DNA from: WHSM01 sp050701635
Lineage (GTDB): Bacteria > Actinomycetota > Actinomycetes > Mycobacteriales > Micromonosporaceae
Length of the DNA stretch: 15,507 bases
Assembly (NCBI GenBank): GCA_050701635.1
Contig: JBOGDF010000101.1
Coordinates: 1 to 15,507 of the forward strand
Direction of reading: 5' to 3'
Shown piece by piece: positions 1 through 6,546 of the stretch. The stretch's first letter is position 1, and the number at the start of each line of letters is the position of its first letter. The position numbers and the translations under genes are program-made. The notes beneath the pieces were generated by a model. That model was not told the DNA's origin. It worked only from the letters and a program-made list of their open reading frames with translations, and searched no databases.

Positions 1-1572
1 CAGCCGGCGTACGGCGGCGCGCCGCCGGCGTACCCCGGTCGACCCGCAGCCCCGCCGGCCGGCTCCAAGCGCGGCTGGATCATCGGCGGCGTCGCCGGGG
101 TGGTGGTGCTGGGGCTGGTCTGCGCGCTGCTCGCGGCGCTGATCTCCGGCGGTGGCGACAACGCCCACTTCGACGACCCCGCCAAGCGCGCGGCCAGGCT
201 GGCCGGCGAGGACCTCTCGGCCGCTGCCGCCACGCTGTCGCAGACTCCGGCGGTACGTTACACCGGCTCGTTCACCGAGGACGGCGACGAGATCCCGGTG
301 ACCGCCCAGCTCACCAACGACGGCTGGACGATCGCGCAGCTGACAATCGACGGCACCAAGGTGGAGGTGCTGAGCAACGGCCCGCGTACGTACCTGCGGG
401 CTCCGAAGGACTACTGGGACGACCACGGCGCCCCCCGGGACGCCATCGACGATTACGCCAAGCAGTGGGTACGCGTCTCCCCCGACGAGCTCAACATCGA
501 CCTGTCCCGGATGCTGGCCCCCGGAGCGCTCGGCGCCGACCTGGCCGCCGCGGTGCAGCGCGGCGCCACCAGCGGCGGTGCCGTCAGCAAGCTCGACGGC
601 ACCGAGGTACGCGAGGTGCTGACCCCGTACGCCACGGTGTACGTGACCACGGCGAAGCCGCAGCAGATCGTACGGATCACGCAGCGCAAGGCGGCCAGCC
701 CGAGTCCGAGCGGCCGGGGCGGCGGCGAGCTGCAGCCGGCGTACGCCCCGGGCTACCGCGCGCCCGAGATCCCGGAGGAGTTCGAGTTCGACCTGACCGG
801 GCTGTCGGAGAAGGAGGTCGCCGGGCTGTTCGACGCGCTGGAACGGCGGGTCAAGGCGCTGGCGAACTCGGTGGACTCGGCGGTGACCTTCTCGCTGTCG
901 GGCGGCATCACGCTCAAGCCGTGCAACGTCAACACCTGCACCGCCACGGTGACGATCGCCAACCGCGTCTCCTCGGAGAGCCCGTACCTGGCGGTCCAGC
1001 AGCCGGTCCAGGCCACCATCACGATCCGGATCACGCTGGACGGGCGCACCGTCAAGGTGTGCAACGCGAACAAGTCGATGAAGCCGAACGGCAGCGCCAA
1101 GGTGAGCTGCACGGCCACGTACAACGTGCCGGCGGACGGGCGTACCCACCCCTTGGTCGCGACCGCCAAGGGGGTCGCCCGGGCGACCGTCTCCGCGGAC
1201 ATCAAGCGGCTGTTCGAGGATCTGAAGGCGGAGCGGAAGCGGGGCAAGCCGCAGCCGCCCGGCAAGGACGCCGACCTGGGCACGAAGTGGAAGCCGTGCG
1301 ACCCGCGCGAGCTCCCCGACGACAAGGGCGGCTGCGAGAAGGCGGCCGACGAGATCGAGAAGCTGATCGGCGGCGACCAGCACACCATCAAGCCGCCGAA
1401 GGGCGCCCGGGCGCTGGGCAAGTACCGGGGGTACGACACGCCCTGGACCGAGCACGTCGTGGTGGTGAAGGACGGCCGGGTGTACGACGCCTGGACCGGC
1501 CGGCACGGCGAGCCGATCGAGGTCTACAAGTCCCGCTGGGAGTACGGCGACGTGCTCAACTTCGGATTCTGA
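1..1572 (+). CDS. Membrane-anchored protein with C-terminal papain-like toxin-type domain (5' partial)
   Basis: The reading frame is open from base 1, so the true start lies upstream and GTG codons near 100 are internal. Visible order: a Pro/Tyr-rich cytoplasmic tail (1-66), basic SKRGW, one membrane helix (about 76-150), then an extracellular part. Positions about 180-560 resemble LppX/LprG-type (LolA-like) lipoprotein folds (YTGSF, TIDGTKVEVL, TYLRAP..YW). Positions about 850-1190 look like a beta-sandwich with paired cysteines. The last 90 residues after a Pro/Lys linker carry GGCEKAADEIEKLIGG (Cys codon 1333-1335) and EHVVVVKDGRVYDAWTG (His 1453-1455, Asp 1486-1488). This Cys-His-Asp order fits papain-like polymorphic toxin C-termini. 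The next gene starts 7 bp after the stop and may encode immunity. The toxin assignment is inference from motifs and layout; an enzyme or sensor of the same fold is possible. Confidence 0.72.
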   Translation, partial: QPAYGGAPPAYPGRPAAPPAGSKRGWIIGGVAGVVVLGLVCALLAALISGGGDNAHFDDPAKRAARLAGEDLSAAAATLSQTPAVRYTGSFTEDGDEIPVTAQLTNDGWTIAQLTIDGTKVEVLSNGPRTYLRAPKDYWDDHGAPRDAIDDYAKQWVRVSPDELNIDLSRMLAPGALGADLAAAVQRGATSGGAVSKLDGTEVREVLTPYATVYVTTAKPQQIVRITQRKAASPSPSGRGGGELQPAYAPGYRAPEIPEEFEFDLTGLSEKEVAGLFDALERRVKALANSVDSAVTFSLSGGITLKPCNVNTCTATVTIANRVSSESPYLAVQQPVQATITIRITLDGRTVKVCNANKSMKPNGSAKVSCTATYNVPADGRTHPLVATAKGVARATVSADIKRLFEDLKAERKRGKPQPPGKDADLGTKWKPCDPRELPDDKGGCEKAADEIEKLIGGDQHTIKPPKGARALGKYRGYDTPWTEHVVVVKDGRVYDAWTGRHGEPIEVYKSRWEYGDVLNFGF

Positions 1573-1579
1573 GCTGCCC

Positions 1580-1954
1580 GTGGACTACCGGGAGCTGTTC
1601 GCCGCCGTACGCCGGCGGCCACGGATGTACCTGCCCGACGAGACGTACGCCAGCGCCGTCGCCTTCGTCTCCGGGTGCCAGGCCAGCACCGGCGGCCTGC
1701 TGCTCGAAGGGTTCCGGGAGTGGCTGCAGGTACGGGTGGGCCGCATCGCCAGCCTGACCTTCGACGGGCTGGCCGGCGAGCTGGCCCGCAGCGACTCCGA
1801 CGCCGACCGGATCGCCGCGCTGTTCGACGCGCTCGACGCGTTTCTCGCCGAACGGGACAGCCACGGCCTGGAGAAGACCTTCGACGCGTACCTGGAGCTG
1901 CTGCGCGCCGAAGGCCTGTACGAGTCCCGCAAGCAGCGCTGGTCGGCGGAGTGA
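1580..1954 (+). CDS. Small acidic protein, probable immunity partner of the upstream toxin-like protein
   Basis: This 124-aa protein starts at GTG 1580, 7 bp after the preceding stop. No Shine-Dalgarno is visible, so translational coupling is likely. It has no signal peptide or membrane segment, is predicted mostly helical, and is probably cytoplasmic. Visible landmarks are RRRPRMYLPD (residues 11-20), SGCQASTGGLLLEGFREWLQVRVG (31-54) and the acidic helical stretch DADRIAALFDALDAFLAE (74-91). I recall similar sequences with an xLLxGFREWLxxRxG core as uncharacterised actinobacterial proteins, but I cannot name a family. Its size, acidity and position directly after a toxin-type C-terminus are typical of immunity genes. 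That role is inferred from context only. Confidence 0.7.
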   Translation: MDYRELFAAVRRRPRMYLPDETYASAVAFVSGCQASTGGLLLEGFREWLQVRVGRIASLTFDGLAGELARSDSDADRIAALFDALDAFLAERDSHGLEKTFDAYLELLRAEGLYESRKQRWSAE

Positions 1955-1994
1955 CGCCGCTCTCAGCCGGGGTCCGGCGGCGCCCCGCAGCCCG

Positions 1995-2000
1995 CAGGAT
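1995..2000 (+). promoter_or_regulatory. Candidate -10 element (CAGGAT) for a leaderless transcript
   Basis: CAGGAT ends exactly 6 nt before ATG 2007, the spacing at which transcription would begin on the start codon. The same bases include AGGATGGGG, which could instead act as a weak ribosome binding site. No good -35 is visible. Confidence 0.35.
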
Positions 2001-2006
2001 GGGGCG

Positions 2007-2801
2007 ATGAGCAGCTTCGAATTCGACGCCGACACCGCCGTTGTCGCTGGTGAGGCGCCAGGCAGCTACACCGCCACGCTCACCGACCGGTGGTCGCCAC
2101 TGAGCGGCCAACCCAACGGTGGCTACGCGCTCGGGATCGCGGTGCGCGCGCTCGCCGCCGAGCTGGACCAGCCCGACCCGCTGGTGGTCTCGGCGTACTT
2201 CCTGCGGCCCTCGGCGCCCGGGCCGGCCGAGCTGACCACCGAGGTGGTACGCAAAGGCCGCCGGATCAGCACCGGCGAGGTACGGATGCGCCAGAACGGC
2301 TCCGAGACGCTGCGCGTGGTCGCCAACTTCACCGACCTGACGGCGGCGCAGGGGCGTACCACCGTGTTCGGGGAGCCGCCGAAGCTGCCGCCGCCCGAGG
2401 AGTGCCACGCGCTGCCCGGCGGCATCCCCGGCCTGACCATCGGCGACCGGTACGAGTACCGCTACCCCGCGCCGCCCGGGTGGCCCGAGGGCAGGCTGAG
2501 CGGAGACCCGCAGGCCGAGCTGTGGCTGCGGTTCGCCGACGGCCGCGACGCGGACACCCTGTCGCTGCCGGCCATCGCGGACGCCGCCCCACCCGCGGTG
2601 ATGGAGCTGGGCGAGTGGAGCTCCACCATCGAGCTGACCGTGCACCTGCGGGCCCGTCCCGCGCCGGGCTGGCTGGCCTGCCGGGTCGCCACCCGGTACA
2701 TCATGGACGGCTACCACGAAGAGGACTTCGACGTCTGGGACAGCACCGGCGTCCTGGTCGCCCAGGGCCGCCAGCTCGCCCTGCTGCCACCCAAGCGCTA
2801 A
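2007..2801 (+). CDS. Thioesterase family protein (TesB-like double hotdog)
   Basis: This 264-aa protein fits acyl-CoA thioesterases of the double-hotdog TesB-like type and is near their usual length. The N-terminal hotdog shows the family's PNGGYALGIAVRAL segment (residues 36-49), SAYFLRPSAPGPAEL (62-76) and the strand pair GRRISTGEVRMRQNG (84-98). The C-terminal hotdog ends with DFDVWDSTGVLVAQGRQLALLP, typical of the family's last strands. It would hydrolyse an acyl-CoA in the cytoplasm; the acyl chain cannot be told from sequence. It starts at ATG 2007, 52 bp after the small upstream gene, with its own candidate -10, so it is probably not part of the toxin unit. Codon use matches its neighbours. 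Confidence 0.85.
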   Translation: MSSFEFDADTAVVAGEAPGSYTATLTDRWSPLSGQPNGGYALGIAVRALAAELDQPDPLVVSAYFLRPSAPGPAELTTEVVRKGRRISTGEVRMRQNGSETLRVVANFTDLTAAQGRTTVFGEPPKLPPPEECHALPGGIPGLTIGDRYEYRYPAPPGWPEGRLSGDPQAELWLRFADGRDADTLSLPAIADAAPPAVMELGEWSSTIELTVHLRARPAPGWLACRVATRYIMDGYHEEDFDVWDSTGVLVAQGRQLALLPPKR

Positions 2802-2815
2802 TCCCGCAGCTGCGC

Positions 2816-2821
2816 CAGGAT
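2816..2821 (+). promoter_or_regulatory. Candidate -10 element (CAGGAT) for a leaderless transcript
   Basis: CAGGAT is followed by 6 nt (GGTGGG) and ATG 2828, the same arrangement as before the thioesterase gene. GGTGGG could alternatively serve as a ribosome binding site, though it abuts the ATG. Confidence 0.35.
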
Positions 2822-2827
2822 GGTGGG

Positions 2828-3391
2828 ATGGAGATTGACGTACGGGCGGCGAAGCCGGCCGTGTGGGGCGATGTGGCTTCGGTGCTCGACCGGCGGGGCA
2901 GCGTACGGGGGTGCTGGTGCATGTTCTTCCGGCAGACCGCCGCGGAGTACCGCGCCGGGCTCGGCGCCGGCAACCGGGACGCGCTTCGGGAGCTGGTAGC
3001 CGCGGGCGGGGCGAGCCCGGGGTTGGTGGCGTACCGGGACGGCGTACCGGCGGGTTGGGTGTCGGTGGGGCCGCGGGCGGCGTACCCACGGCTGGACCGG
3101 TCGCCGGTGAGCAAGCCGGTCGACGACACGCCGGTGTGGTCGCTGGTCTGCCTGTACGTGGCGCCGGAGCACCGCCGGGCCGGCGTGTCCCGGGCGCTGG
3201 TACGCGCCGCCCTGCGGTACGCCGCCGAGCACGGCGCGTCCACAGTGGAGGCGTACCCGGTGGACGACACGCTCGGGAAGGTGTCCTCGGACGACGCCTA
3301 CCACGGGGTGGTCAGCCTGCTCGCCTCCGAAGGGTTCGCCGAAGTGGCACGGCGTACCCCCGGAAGGCCTGTGATGCGGTGTGAGGTCTAA
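2828..3391 (+). CDS. GNAT family N-acetyltransferase
   Basis: This 187-aa single-domain GNAT protein would transfer an acetyl group from acetyl-CoA to an amine of unknown identity. The acetyl-CoA binding segment is SLVCLYVAPEHRRAGVSRAL (residues 105-124), with RRAGVS where RGxGxG-type loops usually lie. The strand LVAYRDGVPAGWVSVGPR (67-83) and the C-terminal GFAEVARR also fit the fold. The N-terminal GCWCMFFR (29-35) is a feature I recognise from a subgroup of actinobacterial GNATs. ATG 2828 is preferred over upstream in-frame codons, which lie inside the thioesterase gene. The gene ends 9 bp before the stop of the convergent solenoid gene. Confidence 0.88.
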   Translation: MEIDVRAAKPAVWGDVASVLDRRGSVRGCWCMFFRQTAAEYRAGLGAGNRDALRELVAAGGASPGLVAYRDGVPAGWVSVGPRAAYPRLDRSPVSKPVDDTPVWSLVCLYVAPEHRRAGVSRALVRAALRYAAEHGASTVEAYPVDDTLGKVSSDDAYHGVVSLLASEGFAEVARRTPGRPVMRCEV

Positions 3392-3400
3392 CGGCAGCGC

Positions 3401-6400
3401 TCAGTCGCGGGCCCGAGCGGCCCACTGCTCGCCCTCGGCGGCGCGGCCGGTGCCGGCGAGTAGCCCGCCGAGCAGGTGCATCGCCTCGGTGTGGCCGGCT
3501 TCGGCGGCCCGCCGCAGCCAGGTCTCCGCCTCGGTGAGCCGGTCGGTGTCGGCCAGCATCCGCCCCAGCTTCGCCATCGCGTCGAGGTGCCCGGCCTGGG
3601 CCGCGCGCCGCATCCACGGCTCCATCTCGGCTGCCCGACCCTGCCGGTAGAGGGTGATGCAGTATTCGAAGATCGCGTCCGGATCGCCGGTCTCCGCGGC
3701 CTTCCGGAACCAGGCGTCGGCGTCGTCCGGGCGGCCGGCCTGCGTCAGCAGCGCGCCCAGGTTGTGCATCGCGTCGAGGTTGCCGTCCTCGGCGGCACGC
3801 GCCCACCACCGCTCCGCCTCGCCGGGGTCACCGCGCTCGTTGAGCAGTACGCCGACGTAGTAGAGCGCCGTCGGCTCGCCCTGCTCGGCGGCGCGCCGCC
3901 ACCACTGCTCGGCGGTCGCGACGTCGCCCTCCTGGTGGTGCCGGAGCCCCAGCTCGACCATCGCGGCGGCGTCCCCGCGGTCGGCCTGCAGCCGCAGCGA
4001 CTCCCGCACCAGCTCCGGCTGCTGTGAGTCGGTGGCGACCGCGACCAGCTCGCCACCGGCCTGCAGCACCTCGCCGAACGGGCTGTCGTGGCCCTGCTCC
4101 GAAGCCCGGATCAGCCACTCGGTCGCCTCCTCGGTACGCCCTGTGGCGCCCAACAGCGTCCCGAGGCTGTGCATCGCCTCCGGGTCACCGTCGTCGGCGG
4201 CGCGGCGATACCACTGCTCCGCCTCGGCGGTACGCCCAGCGTGTTCCAGCAGGTCGCCCAGCCGGCGCATGCCGAGGGTGTCGCCCTGCTCGGCCGCCTG
4301 GACGTACCACCGCTCGGCCTCCTCCGTACGACCCGACTCCTCCAGCAGCCCGCCGAGGTTGGTCGCCGCCTCCCGGTGCCCCCCCTCGGCGGCGCGCTGA
4401 TACCAGCTCTCCGCCTCCACGCCCCGGTTGGTCTGGCTGAGCAGGATCGCGAGGTTGAAGTACGTCTTCGGCTTGCCGTACGGCAGCGCCTTGCGATACC
4501 ACTCCTCGGCCTCGGCGACCTGCCCGTCGGCCTTCAGGTTGGCGCCGTGCTCGGTCATCGCGTACGGGTCTCCGGCGGCGGCGCGTTCCCGCAGGAACTC
4601 CTCGAGCGCGCCCTCCCCGCCCGCGCTGATAGCGGCGATCACCTCGGACATGAACCTCGCCTCGTCGGGGTCCTGATGGGCGTGCCGGTGCTGGTGCTGC
4701 GGCGGGGCCGGCTCGGCGGCGCCCTGCCGTACCCGCGCGGCCTCCTCGGCGCGCTCGTCGCGCTCGAGCAGCTCGGCCAACGCCTCCCGCAGCTTCGGGT
4801 GGCCGGTGGCCCGCAGCCCCCGGCGGTACATCCGCTCCGCCTCCGGTACGCCGTCCTCGGACTGCTCCAGCACCTGCCCGTAGTTGAGGATCCCGTTCGG
4901 TTCGCCGGCCTCGGCGGACAGCCGCCACCAGTGCACGCCCTGCTCGGTGCGGTCGGAGCTGACCAGCAGGACGCCGTACAGGTTCATGCACTCGGCACTG
5001 CCGGCCTCGGCGCCGCGGCGCAGCCACTCTTCGGCTTCGTCGAGCCGGCCGGTGTTGAGCAGCAGCAGCCCGAGGTCGCCCATCGACATCGGGTAGCCGG
5101 TCTCGGCACCGTGCCGGTAGTAGAGCTCCGCCTCGTCCGCGCGGTCGGTGGCCTCCAGGACCATGCCGAGATTGCGTAACACACAAGCGGGGTCGGCGTA
5201 CTGGTGGCTGATGGCGAGCCGATACCACTTCTCGGCCGCCGCCAGGTCGTCGTGCTGCAGGTGTGCCGCCACCCCGAGTTGGTACGCCGCCGCAGCGTCA
5301 CCACCGTCGGCGGCCCGGCGCAGCTCGTCCTCGCGCGCGGCCGCCTGCTCGTCGGCTTCCGCGCTGCCGAACGCCTCCTCGAACAGCTGTACGGCGCCTT
5401 CGTGCCCCTGCTCGGCGGCCTGACGCAACACCGGCTCCGCCAGCTCGGGACGGCCGGTCTGCAGCAGCATGAGGCCGTAGTTGAACATCGCGTCGGGCTC
5501 GCCACCCTCGGCGGCCCGGCGCATCAGCGACACCGCCTCGGCGGTCCGGCCGGTCTCGTACAGCACACCGCCGAGATTGTTCATCGCGCGCAGGTTGCCG
5601 TCGTCCGCGGCGCGGCGCAGCCACGGCTCCGCCTCGGCGTACCGGCCGTCCTGCGCCAGCAGGGCCCCGAGACTGACCATCGCCGGTACGTGATCCGCCT
5701 CCGCGGCCGCCGTCCACCACCGGAACGCCTGCTCGTCGTCGCCGGCGTCGTGGCACCGCCCGCCGACCTGCATCATCGCGTCCGGGTCGCCGGCCTCCGC
5801 GGCGCGTACGAACCACCGGGCCGCGTCCTCGCTACGGCCGGACTCGGCGAGCATGTCGCCCATGCTGTACATCGCCGCCGGGTGCTCGCCGTGCGCCGAC
5901 TTCAGCAGCCACCTGGCCGCCTCGGCGCCCTGGCCGGTGTCGTCCAGCACCAGGCTGAGCAGGAACATCGCCTCGACGTTGCCGGCCTCCGCCGCCGGGC
6001 GCAGCCACGGCTCCGCGTCCGCCGGCCGGTCCGCCCGCAGCATGAGTGCGCCGAGCTCGTACCCGGCCTGCTTGTGACCAGCTTCCGCGGCGGTACGCAG
6101 GTAGGGCTCCGCCCCGCCGTCCCGGTCGGTACGCGCCAGCAGCGCCCCCAGGTCGTACAGCTCCTGCGGGCTGGCGTCCCCCGGCCCGTCCGGATCCGGC
6201 CCCGGTCCCGCCCCGACGGGCTGCGGCGCCGCCCCCGGCCACGGCGACGCGGCCGACTGGGCAGGCACCACCTGCGGACCCGCTGGCTGTGGCGGCGCGG
6301 GTGCGGGGTCGCCGAGCAGCGAGCTGACGTCGGTGCTGGCGGCGCGGCTCCACCACTGTTCGGCTTCGGCGGCCCGGCCGGTCCGGTGCAACAGCTCCGC

Positions 6401-6466
6401 GAGCCGGTGCATCGCGTCGTGGTCGCCGGCCTCGGCGGCCGCCCGCAGCCGCTGTTCCCCGTCCAC
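3401..6466 (-). CDS. Large TPR/Sel1-like repeat solenoid protein (1021 aa)
   Basis: The protein is almost entirely helical-hairpin repeats of the type AMxxLGxLLxxxGRxxEAExWxRRAAExG. The Ala-Met position recurs at exactly 32 residues: 167, 199, 231, 263, 295, 327; 430, 462, 494, 526; 637, 669, 701, 733, 765; and 836, 868, 900, 932, 964, 996. About 28 units are present. The arrays are split by a Pro/Gly linker (53-100), an acidic insert (366-382), a Pro/His-rich linker (587-600, HQHRHAH) and a degenerate stretch near 800-830. No signal peptide, membrane helix or catalytic domain is seen, so it is probably a cytoplasmic interaction scaffold. GTG 6466 is fixed by an ideal ribosome binding site. 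The partner and role are unknown. The period is shorter than standard TPR (34) or Sel1 (36 or more). Confidence 0.9.
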   Translation of the reverse strand: MDGEQRLRAAAEAGDHDAMHRLAELLHRTGRAAEAEQWWSRAASTDVSSLLGDPAPAPPQPAGPQVVPAQSAASPWPGAAPQPVGAGPGPDPDGPGDASPQELYDLGALLARTDRDGGAEPYLRTAAEAGHKQAGYELGALMLRADRPADAEPWLRPAAEAGNVEAMFLLSLVLDDTGQGAEAARWLLKSAHGEHPAAMYSMGDMLAESGRSEDAARWFVRAAEAGDPDAMMQVGGRCHDAGDDEQAFRWWTAAAEADHVPAMVSLGALLAQDGRYAEAEPWLRRAADDGNLRAMNNLGGVLYETGRTAEAVSLMRRAAEGGEPDAMFNYGLMLLQTGRPELAEPVLRQAAEQGHEGAVQLFEEAFGSAEADEQAAAREDELRRAADGGDAAAAYQLGVAAHLQHDDLAAAEKWYRLAISHQYADPACVLRNLGMVLEATDRADEAELYYRHGAETGYPMSMGDLGLLLLNTGRLDEAEEWLRRGAEAGSAECMNLYGVLLVSSDRTEQGVHWWRLSAEAGEPNGILNYGQVLEQSEDGVPEAERMYRRGLRATGHPKLREALAELLERDERAEEAARVRQGAAEPAPPQHQHRHAHQDPDEARFMSEVIAAISAGGEGALEEFLRERAAAGDPYAMTEHGANLKADGQVAEAEEWYRKALPYGKPKTYFNLAILLSQTNRGVEAESWYQRAAEGGHREAATNLGGLLEESGRTEEAERWYVQAAEQGDTLGMRRLGDLLEHAGRTAEAEQWYRRAADDGDPEAMHSLGTLLGATGRTEEATEWLIRASEQGHDSPFGEVLQAGGELVAVATDSQQPELVRESLRLQADRGDAAAMVELGLRHHQEGDVATAEQWWRRAAEQGEPTALYYVGVLLNERGDPGEAERWWARAAEDGNLDAMHNLGALLTQAGRPDDADAWFRKAAETGDPDAIFEYCITLYRQGRAAEMEPWMRRAAQAGHLDAMAKLGRMLADTDRLTEAETWLRRAAEAGHTEAMHLLGGLLAGTGRAAEGEQWAARARD

Positions 6467-6472
6467 CCGTCG

Positions 6473-6479
6473 CCTCCTC
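6473..6479 (-). promoter_or_regulatory. Strong Shine-Dalgarno of the solenoid gene
   Basis: GAGGAGG on the minus strand lies 6 nt before GTG 6466, which settles the start. This contrasts with most genes here, which lack such a site. Confidence 0.8.
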
Positions 6480-6508
6480 GTACCCCCGTGAAGCCCTCAG
6501 CGTGGCGC

Positions 6509-6514
6509 ACCTTA
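6509..6514 (-). promoter_or_regulatory. Candidate -10 element (TAAGGT) of the solenoid gene
   Basis: TAAGGT fits the actinobacterial TAnnnT -10 pattern and would give a 5' leader of about 35 nt carrying the strong ribosome binding site. The -35 region (about 17 bp upstream) is not a good match. Confidence 0.3.
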
Positions 6515-6533
6515 GCAACAACCGGCGACCGCC

Positions 6534-6546
6534 ACGGGGCACCCGT
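6534..6546 (-). terminator. Short hairpin at the oxidoreductase stop codon
   Basis: ACGGG-TGC-CCCGT forms a 5-bp stem with a 3-nt loop touching the TGA of the oxidoreductase gene. There is no T-tract, so it is at best a weak terminator in the 79-bp gap before the solenoid gene. Confidence 0.2.

Noticed and set aside
100..102. GTG 100 as the start of the first gene
   Set aside because: It lies inside the membrane helix. The frame is open to base 1 with a Pro-rich tail and a basic stop-transfer flank, so the gene begins outside the window.
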